From: Krasilnikovozyma curviuscula
Lineage: Eukaryota > Basidiomycota > Tremellomycetes > Cystofilobasidiales > Mrakiaceae
DNA: 64,000 nucleotides
Assembly: GCA_014825775.1 (NCBI GenBank)
Contig: MVAQ01000088.1
Span: 1 to 64,000, forward strand
Direction: 5' to 3'
Made by a program: the position numbers and the translations under genes. Shown here in pieces: positions 25,827 to 37,804 of this stretch. Below the pieces are notes generated by a model. It was not told the DNA's origin. It ran no database searches and saw only the letters and a program-made list of their open reading frames with translations. Numbering within the stretch: the first letter of the stretch is position 1; each line of letters starts with the position of its first letter.

Positions 25827-26028
25827 AATATGAAAACAGTTCAGGGGTATTGGGGAAATGAGGGTGCTTCTATTCTTAGGGATGACTTTTTTCTTGCTTC
25901 TGCATAGATCTCTAGATGGTGACTTCATTGTTGGTTTTGCAAGTAGCTTGCTGGATGCGTCAAACTCGTGTTGGAAAATCCTCCGTTATCACTGCCACAG
26001 CCAATCCGACATTGTCTACAGTTGTTTT

Positions 26029-26689
26029 CTACAGAGGCCTCCAGGTAGCTGCATACTTATCAGAGACTTCGTAGTACTTCTCAGTCTCTCCTCTCTGGTA
26101 TCCCATGTGCTATGAAAAGGAGAACATGAGTTAGTCTAAATCGTAAATCGTGCCGCTTCCCCACCCGACCCATGGTGAAATACACGTCCTCCCGTAGCCT
26201 TATCTACAGACTGTGGGACTTACCTTAGCATCCTTCAGCATCATCATATACCTGAACACCAAATGTTTGCATACTGGATCCCATCGAAGTAAAACCCGTC
26301 AGTAATCGAGCGGAGTGGGGAGCAGAGAAACTGACCGTATCCAGTGTTGGATTCGCCCTGCGTCTGGATACACTCTGCGAGCTTATCACGGACGATATCG
26401 AGCTCTGCGAAACGAACGTGCATCTCTCGTTCGTGGTATATCCGGTCGGCTTGCATCGCTGGTGGGAGTATATCCCAGTTTTTGAAGGAGACGATGAGAC
26501 GGACAGTCAGCTCTGGTTCGTCGATCAGAGGATCACGGAACAGTTGGGGACATGCTTACCCTGGTACTCTTCTGGGGAGGGGACCAATGCAGGCATCGTC
26601 AGAGCTTGGGCTGTTAATTTTGTTGAGCGTTGAGCGTTTGCTGACCAGTGGACGCGGGCTCGGTAGGGTCTAAGAAACTCCAGGACCAT
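26029..26689 (-). CDS. Putative NADH dehydrogenase (complex I) PDSW/NDUFB10-like subunit
   Basis: The reconstructed exons include NWDILPPAMQADRIYHERE, then HVRFAELDIVRDKLAECIQ, TQGESNTGYVCKHLVFRYM, MLKDAK and the last exon HMGYQRGETEKYYEVSDKY, with TAG at 26029. The pattern of Arg-x-Tyr...Glu-Arg-Glu, then a CxxxxxG...C pair, resembles the PDSW (NDUFB10) accessory subunit of mitochondrial complex I, but this is a judgement from spacing and composition. The first exon from ATG 26689 (MVLEFLRPYRARVHWS) is open to MPALVPSPEEYQ, then a donor GTAAGC. The acceptor of that intron is uncertain: ACCAG gives ELTVRLIV, while an upstream in-frame stretch RDPLIDEPELTV also looks protein-like. Confidence 0.55.
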
Positions 26690-27029
26690 ACTTCATCTTA
26701 TAAGTCAGCTTGTGACATCAGAAAGGTGAACGAAGGGTTTATACCAGGTCTCCAGCAGCTTAGACAGAAAGACTAGATATCCTTGTGACGCGGTCAGTCC
26801 TCACAAATGCGATCCAGCGCAAGTTCTTAGCAAATCTAGAGTATAACATCTAACGACTGTAGATTGTCTAACGATTGTAAGAACTCTAATCAGGTTCAGG
26901 CAGTTGTAACGTCGAATCAGTGGTTCATGAGACGGGATGCGTCGCGGAACGGACATTTCGATCAAACCATCTGTAAACACATCAGTCTGAGGTCAGTTTG
27001 TTTGACTGATTCTATGAAGCAGAGGGAGA
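26690..27029. other. Intergenic, 340 bp
   Basis: The region lies upstream of the putative complex I gene and downstream of the TDT transporter gene. No coding or RNA signal was seen. Confidence 0.4.
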
Positions 27030-29096
27030 TCATCTGCGCACGTTCATACCACGGGGATATTGACTGTAAGACATTTGTGCAACAGGCAGGGGCTCAAGGT
27101 CAACATTAACGAAAGGTTCTACAAACTTCCCATCTGCACCCGGCGCTCTCAATCTAGAGCTTGGAAACGCTTTGGTTGGATGAATAATGTATCGTGCTTG
27201 ATCTTCTTCCATCATTACCAGAACTAGGAGCTCTACAATCAGCTTCCATCAATCTCGAGCGAGAGAGTGCAACTTACTGTCAGAGTCACTGGATGAGATA
27301 TCCCTCCAAACATCTTCATGCTTCGCCATGAGTATCTCTCCTCTGATGATGGCAAGGACAGTCAAGCTAAAAAGCAGCCCCCAAAGCAAGCAAATCAAGA
27401 TAGAAAAGATGAGATGGAGTGTCCAGAGAAACTGGGAGTTGAAGATGTCTCCGAGGACACGGAAGGTGACAATGAATCCAACATTTGGGAATGTAAGTGC
27501 CCAGCATCCAAGGATCTCGTTCAAATGCTTATGGACCTGGTGCAAGTTGAGACCATCAACTGTGCTGCACACGTCCAAGCTTGTTAATATCAACGGACGA
27601 ACCTTGAACCAGTACGGAATTGCGCCTAGAACGAAGAAGAATATTGCCAATCCAAGAAGCATGAGTCCACCCAAGACTGAGCTAGCGTACTTGATCAAAA
27701 GAAAACCGCATTCGTCGCAATGGTCATCTGTCCTGTCAACTTCGCGCATCGAGACTAAGAATCAACCTAAAACTTAACTTACCCAAATTTCTCCCGCAAG
27801 AGGACTGATCAGGCCAAATTTTGGAAGTCTGGACCGATATACGTGAAGCGTTAGGCAGATCTACCGCTCAGCGACTGACAAGGTACCTACATGTTCTTCG
27901 CCGCTTCACCCAACTTAATCAATGCAAGAGCTGTGAATCCAGGAGGACCAGCAGCTACGAAGCTTCCATTAGCCTGATGTCCCTCCATGAATCCCGTCGT
28001 CATGATTCTGAGGAGGTAGATGGCGAGGTAGAAGAACGTCATGAAGAAGCCCATGCCTTGAAACACGATGCCGACGAGGAGAACGTTGATGGATCTGGGA
28101 TCGTCAGAAGGGATTACTCTGAGAGCGTTGATAGCGACGATACCAACGAGCACTGCAGCCCAGGGACATTTTCAGTGATGAACCAGCGCGTTGGTGTGGA
28201 GAGTACTATAGGTTGGGGCTCACTTAGAGGAAAGACCAAGAATGCCCAAGCTGGAGTAAACGTCTTGAAATCATGCTCCCTGTTGAACCAGACGAGCAGC
28301 ATTGGGACACAGATCGAGACGGACAAGGCAACGTATACCCAAAAAGCAATGTGAACGAATCTGAACGTGAGATGGCCGGGGATGACCAAGTAATTAATGA
28401 TACCCTATCGGAAAAGTTGGAGGAATCTTTTCAGCGAAGCTCAAATAATATCTGTGGATGTCGCTCACAATGAGTATTGTCGCAAATGACAATGCCAGGA
28501 GCGGCACAAAGATACCTTTGACTGGATCCGTCACCAACCTGACAAACTGTTTTCTGAAGACAAAGAGCTGACAGACAAGAATGGTAGAGTTGGTAAAGAA
28601 GACTGTTTTAGATGATGCTGATCAGCTTGGCTACTACTGAAGGACCTTAAGGATACGCCCTACTTACAGATGATGTTCAAGACAAAAAAGAAAACTTCAA
28701 TGTGCGTCACAAAAGCAGGGTGGGACTTGAGGTTACTAAGAGTGATGTATACAGCTCCTACGAGAGTTAAAACATGGTTTACTGTTACAGTCGGTGCGTG
28801 CACAGTCGTGTTCCATCACAATCTTCCAGCCCCGCGCACAGACTCACCGGTACCCATTCCAACAGGGAATCCTTGAAAACTCCAGCTATGTTCAAGGGAG
28901 AGTAGTTGTAAGGGGTCTCTCTAATAATATGAGAGTGTAACGGAGACGGGAATATCTCACCCGTGAACTCGTCGCATCAACTGTCAGTAAACAACGCGGC
29001 GGTTAGCATTAGTTCAAGTGAGAAGCTAGATCTTTTACTTGCTGCTGAAAGAGGTGGAACATCAACGGAATCCCGGTTTGAGTTGGAAAATTTCAT
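27030..29096 (-). CDS. TDT-family transporter (C4-dicarboxylate/malate or sulfite, Mae1/Ssu1-like)
   Basis: This is a ten-helix membrane protein of the tellurite-resistance/dicarboxylate transporter (SLAC1-like) family, expected in the plasma membrane. From ATG 29096 the short hydrophilic start MKFSNSNRDSVDVPP is spliced to LEHSWSFQGFPVGMGTG, the family's characteristic first-helix signature. Later exons are strongly hydrophobic, for example LLVGIVFQGMGFFMTFFYLA with GSFVAAGPPGFTALALIKLG, and IFFFVLGAIPYWFKVRPL. The C-terminal tail is hydrophilic with Ser/Asp runs (DISSSDSDS) and ends QYPRGMNVRR. At least eight introns. Whether it exports sulfite or moves malate cannot be told from the visible motifs. 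Confidence 0.82.
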
Positions 29097-29603
29097 GATG
29101 GCAGATTGCCAACGAAGAGAGTCTGTTGAAACCACGCAGTGAGTATCGAAGAGCGATACGCATTGATCGAAGGGGGCGACGAACTTCCAGAGCAGAGGTC
29201 CAGCCTCTGGATCAAATCAGTGTTGAATGCTAAAGAGAAGAACTGTAGACTGAGAGCACCATCATGGTGCTTCGGTTGCGAGTTATATGCTCTGGGCAGC
29301 AACCAAAGGGTAGCGAAATTCCAGCAGGGTTTTCCTGATAATCTAACTATCTCTTGTCTTAACGCCAAGCCGCCGCAGAAAAGTAACGTTTATTTGAACT
29401 GACTCTTTGACGGTTGAATTCTTAGGAAGTCAAGTAAACATCATGGAGCGGTAGAGCTGATTGAGATGAGAACGCACAAGATCCATAAATACAAAGCTGG
29501 GCTGGAGGATGAAAAGAGAGCGCTACATGGATGAGTACACAAAAATTACGTGTGATGAAAAATGATGAAATGAATAAAGATGATTCGTGATAATGTCCCT
29601 CCG
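29097..29603. other. Intergenic, 507 bp
   Basis: This is the 5' region of the TDT transporter gene and the 3' flank of the uncharacterised gene. A short open frame at 29139-29402 on the + strand has no splice partners or recognisable motifs. Confidence 0.4.
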
Positions 29604-31385
29604 CTACCGCCCAACCCCTACCTCCCCTTCGTCGAAGTCCTTCCCCTCGCTGTCCTTTCCATCGCTAGCAATGACCCAGTCGACCATGCCTTTATCGAAT
29701 CTCCAAGAGTAAGTGGAATGATTCGCGTCATTCCGTATCCTACCCAAAGCATAGCCACTGTAAAAGAAATCATTCAGTATCAAGCTGCCAAGAACGGAAA
29801 AACAAAACAACGAGAGGGTAACGGTACTGACCAAGCTAAACAGGCGAATTCACGATCTGCCGAGCCTCCCAATTCTTCGAGTAACCCTACACCTTGAGGG
29901 CACTTCCTTGAGACGAAACAGTGGACGAAGCTCTGGGCCTTGCTGTTGAAGATTTTGAACAGAGAGGCATCTCTGCAAACGAGAGACCCGCAGCCATAGG
30001 ATCTAACCGGTTGGTCGTCAATGGTGTTCAAGCTTGAGTCTGGTAGAAAGTAATGTTGGAAGTGGTTGTGCTCTTCCCTCCTTATGGTTTCACTTTTACT
30101 CTCTCCGCCAGATTCCTCATGCGAATTTCCGCAATACAGTTGAAACTTTGTGCTTTGCTGACCAGCCTGTCCAGCCTTGAATATCTTAAATACCTTCTCG
30201 AACGGCACTCCTATGAGCTCTGAAGCTGAAGAAGCTGAAGCGGCGTTGAGGAGTCGAGGAATAGAGATGTCACCTGAAGCGTGCCAATCTGCAAGGAAAT
30301 GTCGTCGAGGAGAGGATCCTGGAACGGTTATTGTAGTGTCTGATAGTTGTTGATGAGGAGCATTGTTTCTATGTATCGCACCTCGACGCCGAAGGGCTGA
30401 TACCTCACCCGTCAGCAAGGAGTGCGGCAGAAGCTACAAGATAGAGAGTCAGAAGGGACTAGCAGCAAGAACGAACACTACTCACATTGGGATCAGCTTC
30501 TTCTTCAATGTATTCGTCGTTGTATAGCTCATTGTAAGAAGCTGAAGCCGTCGGTTGTTGCTGAGGCTGTGGTTGCGGCTGAGGTGGTGAGGTGGAAGCC
30601 TGAGCATTTGCTCTAGCTAAAGCGAGAATCCGCATAGCTTCACGCCGGCGAAAGAAGTCGTCTCTCCCGTCTTGTTCTGGAGGGAGTGCTGAGAATGATG
30701 AAGCATCTCCTAGATCCAAGAAGTGGGACTCAGGGAGCTCTGAGAGCTGTCGTTGCCGGCGCTCCACCGACAATGAGTAGTATGGATAAGAAGAGTCGTG
30801 CGTCGGTTGTTCAGCTGGATGGTATCTCGTACGAGATATGAAGGTTGCACGAGGATAAGAGCTGTCGTCACCTTGCGGTGTCGAGGATTGTGGGTCTGGG
30901 GCTGCTGTAATGTGTTCGGAAGGGCTACTTGTGGAAGGAGGTCGAATCGAATGAGGAAATGGTGAAGGGACTACTGGGGGTGATGAGAATGATGTTCGTG
31001 GTGGATCCCAATTATTTCCAGCTGACGGCGGCGCTGTTTGGCTTAGGTTATTGGATGTCGAAGAGGAAGCCGACGCACTGAGCATTGCAGAGAACACAAA
31101 CAGATGACTATTCTCCTCTGATGCAACACGGCGACTCATTCCATCGCTAGTAGCATCGAATAGTCGTTCTGCTGCCCTCAAATCATTGCTAAACGACGGC
31201 GGCTGTTCGTCTACCAGAGGTGAGAGACTCGACGATTGCTCCAAGGGAGGCCAGTTTTCCGAAGACCTGACACCATAAGTCGACCTAGGGAGGTTCACAA
31301 GTGGTCTTGAAGATGTGGACGATGCTCCTGCTGCGACTGAAGCGTACGTTGGGGGGGAAGCGCTGGGATTGTTTGGTATAGCCAT
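29604..31385 (-). CDS. Uncharacterised protein with low-complexity N-terminus and Cys-rich C-terminal region
   Basis: I do not recognise this protein with confidence. ATG 31385 opens MAIPNNPSASPPTYASVAAG. The first 300 residues are Ser/Pro-rich with a Pro-Gln repeat (PPQPQPQPQQQP) and an acidic end (YNDEYIEEEAD), so probably disordered. After an intron (GTGAGT...TTGTAG) comes a more ordered part: RHFLADWHASGDISIP, IGVPFEKVFKIFKAG, TKFQLYCGN, SYGCGSLVCRDASLFKIF, HCFVSRKCPQG. A second intron joins REFACLA to CGYALGRIRNDANHSTYSW, then FDKGMVDWVIAS. The string ACLACGYALG recalls the ACLKCGNIVG of FAM72 proteins, and the four to five Cys could bind zinc, but the similarity is too short to name the family. 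Stop at 29604. Confidence 0.7.
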
Positions 31386-31837
31386 CTTGTTCCTCCTCCA
31401 ATCGTGTCTTCAGCTACAGAGGGTTGGTATGCACCGTTTGGACTGAGAGCATTCACAGAAAGCAGTTTTCCATTGCACAAAAGGCGAGCTTAGGCTTGGA
31501 TGTCGAGATCGAATTTGGTGGTGAGAAACTGTGTCGGCTGAGAAATGGATATGCTATTAGGCAAAATATGCGGGAATTTTTCTTTAATAGAGGTTTCTGC
31601 TTTCTTTGGGCCTCCACTAAAAATGATTCAATGTACTGTAATCCTGTCCCAAATTCGATTACGAACCCGAATCCACCTTGCGCTCCTCCTTGACGCTTCA
31701 TCGCAGTCAAGTGAACAGTTATATGAAAAATAAATGTAATGACATGAGACATATGGTCGGGAGTGCACAAAAAACCTAATGACTTTATTAGCAGTGGTTA
31801 AAAAGAATGAATAAAAGACGGCGCCATAGAATAAGAT
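31386..31837. other. Intergenic, 452 bp
   Basis: This is the promoter region of the uncharacterised gene and the 3' flank of the ABCB transporter gene. A small open frame 31424-31693 (+) and its mirror on the minus strand show no family features. Confidence 0.4.
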
Positions 31838-34800
31838 TACTCGTTCTTGGAAAGCGCTTGCATCTGCACGAGCTCAAAGTAACCTCCCTTCAGAGCCATG
31901 AGTTCCTGACGGATATAGAAAATCTTGTAAGCGATCGAAAAGTGGACATAACATGGTGTGGAAACTTACTTGATGGGTTCCAGCCTCAGCCACACGTCCT
32001 TCCTTAAAGAAATAGATGCAGTCGGCGTGCTGAATCGTTGATAGTCTGTGAGCAATAGCGATAGTGGTACGGCCTGTAACGAGACATGAGTGGGGAGCTC
32101 AGTCAATATCTTATACTTCAATACAAGACAGCATGAACTTACCCTTTGCAGCGTTGTCCAACGCAGCCTGCACAACCTTTTCGGACGTCGAGTCTAGAGC
32201 TGAGGTGCTCTCATCAAGTAAAAGAATCTTTGGATTTCTCAAGAGAGCCTGCAAGACAAGATAGTGCGATCGTTAGTCCTCGGGACTTGTCTACCACCCA
32301 GGGGGGTCTCATCGATGTGAAAATTGGTTCTTACTCTAGCGATAGCAATTCTCTGCTTCTGCCCTCCTGAAAGCTGAGCACCTTTTCCACCAACTTCAGT
32401 ATCGAAACCGTCTGGAAGCGATTGGATGAAGTCGAGGATATTGGATTGTCTACAAGCGTGCTCAATTTCTTCCTGAGTGACCTCCTCATGCGGCTTGACA
32501 GCTCCAAGGAGGATGTTGAACTTGACGGTGCCGGCGTAAAGAGTAGGTTCTTGAGAGACCAAAGCCATAGATCTTCTGTAGGACTGGACATTGAGTTCGT
32601 TGATTGGAGTTCCGTCAAGGGTGACATTACCGCTGAGTGGGTCGTAGAACCTCGAGGTGAGCTGGATTGTAGTAGATTTTCCACACCCAGAAGGACCGAC
32701 AAGCGCAACGTATTGACCAGGTTTTATGTCCAGATTGAGGTTTCGCAACACTCGTACACCTGGCCTCGTTGGATAACGGAAGTGCACGTTGTTGAACTTG
32801 ATGTGACCTTGAACTTGAGTTGGCTCCAGGTGGATGCCTTCGTCACTCTCCGCATCAATTTCAGGCCATTGATCAAGCAGCCTAATGATGGCACTGGCAG
32901 ATGAACCGGCGGCTGACATGTCAGGAACGAAGGCAAAGACATTTCCAGCTTGGATGGCACCGAACACTGAACGAAGACGGATCGGAATATATCAGCAAGC
33001 GTTCACAATCTCAAACCAGCAGGTCACGACGCACCGACAGACATGAGGGCAGTGAAGAAGTGGTTGATAGCAAGACCACCATCAGCAATGAAGATGGATC
33101 CTGCCCAGAAGACCAAAGCGATAACCCAGAAACTGAGCGACTGGGAGACAGCGAAGAGCGCAGTAGAATAAATCGAGGTTCTGTTGGATTTTTTGAGGGG
33201 TTCTTCCAGTGCTTTAGAGTAAAGTTCGCAAGATGATTTCTCTCTAGTAAGAGAAGCAACAGTTCGGATAGCACCCTGCATGTGAATTGTGTCAGCGGTG
33301 CCAAATGCAGAAGCTCACAGGGAAACACTTACTGCTGCCTCACAAGCAAGTTGAGCTGATGACTCATGCAGCAACTTATTCTGTTGATCTTTCAGGACCA
33401 CAACCCTCAATCGGATGTAGCCAGCGGAGACAATGAACGGAGTACAAGCTTGAAGATGACAAAGGCTCAAATAAGCGGGAATATCACAGACAGTTTTCTT
33501 ATCAAGAACTCACCGATGCCAATCAGAGCAATTTTCCAAGAGTAGATCAGACCTACAATAGCACCAGCAATGATGGTGGCGCAAGACTGCAGCAGCGTTC
33601 CGAGGGTGACTCCAGCAAGACCACTGCCATCATAACCAGATTAATACGAATACACATTCAATGACTCGAGGAAGCCTACCTGATCTTAGTTGGCCAATCA
33701 CTCAAGTTGGATGTGAGAGCACCTGTCGAGTTCTTCTCCTCGTCGAACCAGCCAACGTCCTGGCGGAGGTAGGCTTTGAAAGTGAGCTTCCGTAGCTTAC
33801 TGGTCAGGTTTTCACTGGCGGTGACGAGAGTGACGTTCTGTATACCGATAGCGATAGCTGCGAGGATGGCCATGACAAAGAAGTATAAAGCCCTGCATGA
33901 TAATAAATTAGTGCATCAGATAGCTGTTCTGATCTCAAGGCAGCGCAACAACGTACCATCTGTTGGAATGTTCCTTAAGGAGAGTGAAGTTCTGTTCAGA
34001 GAAGTTGGAAACCGCGAAACCTGTAAAGAAACCAGGGTATTTAGCACTGGAAGGTGGAACTGGAGCAAAAGAGAAGTAAACTCGCCATAGAGAATACCGA
34101 ATGCAGGGTACACACAACCACCACAGACACTGGCACAAAGTCCAATGATGTACAAGTTACGGTTCTCTTGGTTGATCCTGAGCATACGTCTGGCGAGGTA
34201 GACATAGCTCAGACTCTTGAACTTCTCTTCAATATGAGGACCCCTAGCCTTGAGGACTTGAGAGGAGAGGGAGACACCAGATTGTCCAGTTTGAGTACGA
34301 TGAAGGTCGACCTTTTCATTAGCAGCGATCGCTTCAGCTTCCTTAGAAGAGATGAGGCCGTTCTCTGGCTCCACGGTCCCATCTTCGAGAACTTCAGCAT
34401 CTTCAGCTCCCTCCTTTTCAGCATCAAACTTTTGAGCGTTGATAAGCGTGGCATAGGCACCGTTAGACTCGAGCAATTCATTGTGGTTTCCAGCCTCTAA
34501 GATTTCTCCTCCTCCCATGACGAGAATCTTATTGGCATCTTTGATGGTGGAAAGTCTGTGAGCAATTGTAATGGTAGTGCGACCTGATTTTAAGTCAAAT
34601 CATCGTCAGTAAGGTCGTGTCTGAAACTGCTTTGTAATTCGAACCGACCAGCAGCAGCCTTGTCCAAAGCATCCTGGACAACTCCCTCAGACTTCGAATC
34701 CAAAGCCGAAGTCGCTTCGTCAAGCAACAAAATACGAGGATCCGAGACGATAGCTCTAGCGATAGCAACTCTTTGCTTCTGTCCACCACTCAACAGCATA

Positions 34801-37415
34801 CCTCTCTCGCCAACAACTGTGTCGTAACCTTCCGGAAGAGAAGTGATGAAACCGTCGGCGTTGGATTTGACACAAGCAGCTTTAATCAAAACCATCTTCT
34901 CTTCGTCGTTAGCCGATTCGTATTTGGATCCAATGAGACCATAGGCGACGTTCTCAGCCACAGTGCAGGCGAAAAGGACTGAGGAAAAGTAGTTACGGTC
35001 AGCAAAGATCATTTGCCAACATATCTCCATAACAAGTTTCTTACCTGGTTCCTGAGAAACTAATCCAATCTGTTGTCTGAGCCAGCGAACATTTAATGAC
35101 TTGATATCGACTCCATCAAGCTTGATGGTTCCAGCCGCAGGGTCGTAGAAACGTTCAACGAGAGCAACAACAGTAGATTTACCAGAACCTGATGAGCCGA
35201 CAAGCGCGACTGTCTGGCCAGCTGGGAAAGTGGTGGTGAGACCTTTTAGAATCGGGACACCCGGTCTGGAAGGGTACTCGAACTTGACGCCTTCGAAAGT
35301 GATCTCTCCGACGACATTGTCCAGCTTGGTACCTTCATCAGATTCGGAATCAATGGATGGAACTCGATCCATAGTTTGGAACAACTTTGCAGCGGCACCT
35401 CGAGCATTGGAGATGGCTTGGATTTCAGGCGCAAGCATAGCTGCAAGGAAGCACAGAAACCAGACGTGAGACGAGACAACTATAGTACGCATGCATGTTG
35501 GAATTACACACCGAGCGAAAAAGACCCTATCAGGATAGACAAGAAGACATTGACAACAATACCAGCGTTTGCTCTTCCTTGCGAGATCAAGATGGCACCA
35601 TAAACGAAGGCGAGAGCGTAGGCGCTGATGAACGGCAGGGTACAAAAGTGTCAGATTATCTAATAAAAAAGCCCAACAACGGTAAGTCAAGCTTACCTGT
35701 AGATGACAAAAAACATTGTCCCCAAACCGCAAGCGGTGACGATTCCACCTTTGCGACCGACGGCGGCAGAGGCGTCGATGTGGTGGTTGAACCTGGTAGA
35801 GAGCTGTTCTTGAGATCCAAAGACCTGAGCTGTACGGATGGTTGAGATGACTTCTTCAGCCAGAGATCCAGAAGCGGCGATGTGGTTCAGACCCGTCTCT
35901 TTGTATTTGACCATAAAGGACTGCAGCGACGACAGGATTTCTCAGTGAGAGCTCTTCATAGAATCAAGAAATAAGTATTTGGCAGCTTACCGTCATGACT
36001 GCACCAGTACAGGCGATACATGGAAGGATACTGGTGAGAGCACCAGCCAGCCTAGGCGAACGCACGTACGCCAAGATGAAACTTAAACGAGCAGTGTTTG
36101 GTCAGACCTTACTCTCAGCAAGAAGAACACAATAGAGACTCACCCAGTGAAGAAAGTAGCCAGGTATGAAACAACCAGTGCAACCTTCTCAGAGATACCT
36201 TCCTGGATCAAGTGAGTGTCTGACTGAATTCGAGTGGCAACCTCACCCGCGCCGAGCGTGTCGAAGAACGCGACGTCTTGACGGAGGACCGACTTCAAAT
36301 ATTTCTCTCTGATCCGTTTACTATTCACCTCTCCGGTCCAAACCCAGATTAACATGTAGACTAGCAAGAGATAGAGAACATCGATGTCAGGGCAGATCTC
36401 CGAAAATATTGAGACCCGAAGACGATGTGTAAGTGTGAAACATACTGTATGTCACCACCAGCATACCAGCACCAATCGCAACCAAGTACTAAAGCGTTAC
36501 AAAATGCGGTCAGTCATTAAAATCATCACTTCATTAGCCACATCGACTGGAATGGAGGCACCGACGTACGGACGCATCCTTCGCAGCCTGAGTTTTCAAT
36601 AGAGATCGAGCTACAACTAAATCAGCAGCAGTTTTTACATTTTGGAATGAGACCTAGACCACATATTTTTGTTAGTTCAGTAAGGCACTGAGCGTTAAGC
36701 GAACCCGGGCGCCGCCGCAGACCACTCACGAAAGTTGCAGTGAGCTCTAGCAGAACCAAACCAAGAGTCAGTAGGGAGTTTCTACGATAAACTCAAAAGG
36801 AAGACTGCACTGACTTCCGAAAATTAACGTCATAAGCGGTTGTGCTATAATGAGTTCAACCAAGAAAAAAAAACAATGTGAGCAAAAGGGCCGACTGACG
36901 GGGCCGGTTGTGAATTGACTTACCAGCACCAGAAGCAGCAGCACAAAAGACTCCAAAGATGTCCAGAGTGATCTCCAACTGCATGAAAATAAAAATATGG
37001 GGGAAAACATCAGTTTGGGAACACTTACACCGTACGGAGGCCGCTCGACTGTATGCGCGCACCTTGGTAGAATATCTGAATACACGAGCAGCCTTGTCAG
37101 ACCTCAGCACAGCGAGAGAGAAGATGTTGTTACTCACCTAAAGAGCTTGAAGAATCCAACAGGGTCAGGCGCATTTGGGTCCTTCTTACCCTTTGCCTTC
37201 TTCTTCTTCTTGCCCTTCTTGTCGCTAGCATCCTTATCTCCTTCGACGCCCTTCTGGACGCCCTTTTCGGTGGGATCTATATCTATGATGTGGTTTTCGC
37301 CAGACCCTTCCTGGGACCTTTCCCCCTCAGCCGACTTCTTGTCCTTTTCATCCTGGATCGTGGGGGCTAAGGTGTTCGCTTCAGACCCACCAAGCGACTT
37401 GGGGTCCAACGACAT
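31838..37415 (-). CDS. ABC transporter, ABCB/MDR subfamily (full-size, P-glycoprotein/Ste6-like)
   Basis: This is a full transporter with layout TMD1-NBD1-TMD2-NBD2. The N-terminus ([16 protein letters not shown]...) is hydrophilic with a Lys-rich run ([20 protein letters not shown]) before FFKLFR and the first helix. NBD1 (about 34.6-35.4 kb) has [40 protein letters not shown] and [13 protein letters not shown]. The linker 34.2-34.5 kb is Glu/Ala-rich. NBD2 (32.2-32.9 kb) has [32 protein letters not shown] and [13 protein letters not shown]. The last exon reads [20 protein letters not shown]. All Walker A, signature and Walker B residues seen are intact, so both sites should hydrolyse ATP. 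The intron count is about 20. Candidate roles are drug efflux or lipopeptide pheromone export; sequence alone does not decide. Confidence 0.93.
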
Positions 37416-37804
37416 CTTTTCTCAATGGGTCAACTAAAAGACCGAGATTGGGGAGTCAGTCCTTGGGAGCTTTCTCTCTTAACCTTTTCTGGTTTCCAGG
37501 GGTTGCTGGCCGATGTCGTTCGTGTGCAACTCATCGTCACAGGAGCCGGCTTCTTCATGGAAAAGGCGGCCCCTCGCCACTCTACCAACTCTGTTTTTCC
37601 AATTCATTTTTCTCAACCGAGGGTAGCTCGTGATTGCCCGATGTTTAGTTTTATACAATTGGCCAAAGTGAATACCCTCTCCTAGCCTATGCGTTGCGAT
37701 TTTCGCGATTGTTTACATTCTGCCTCGGCGGGAGAGTTAACTTGCGCGCGAGCCAGCTCGGCGTAAGGGCGTTTTGTTTACACGCGATCTCAAATCGCTC
37801 CTCT
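37416..37804. other. Intergenic, 389 bp
   Basis: This is the 5' flank of the ABCB transporter gene and 3' flank of the methyltransferase gene. No feature was recognised. Confidence 0.4.

Noticed and set aside
26344..26673. 109-codon open frame on + strand
   Set aside because: It mirrors the minus-strand putative complex I exons, which have splice sites and family-like residues; the plus frame has neither.
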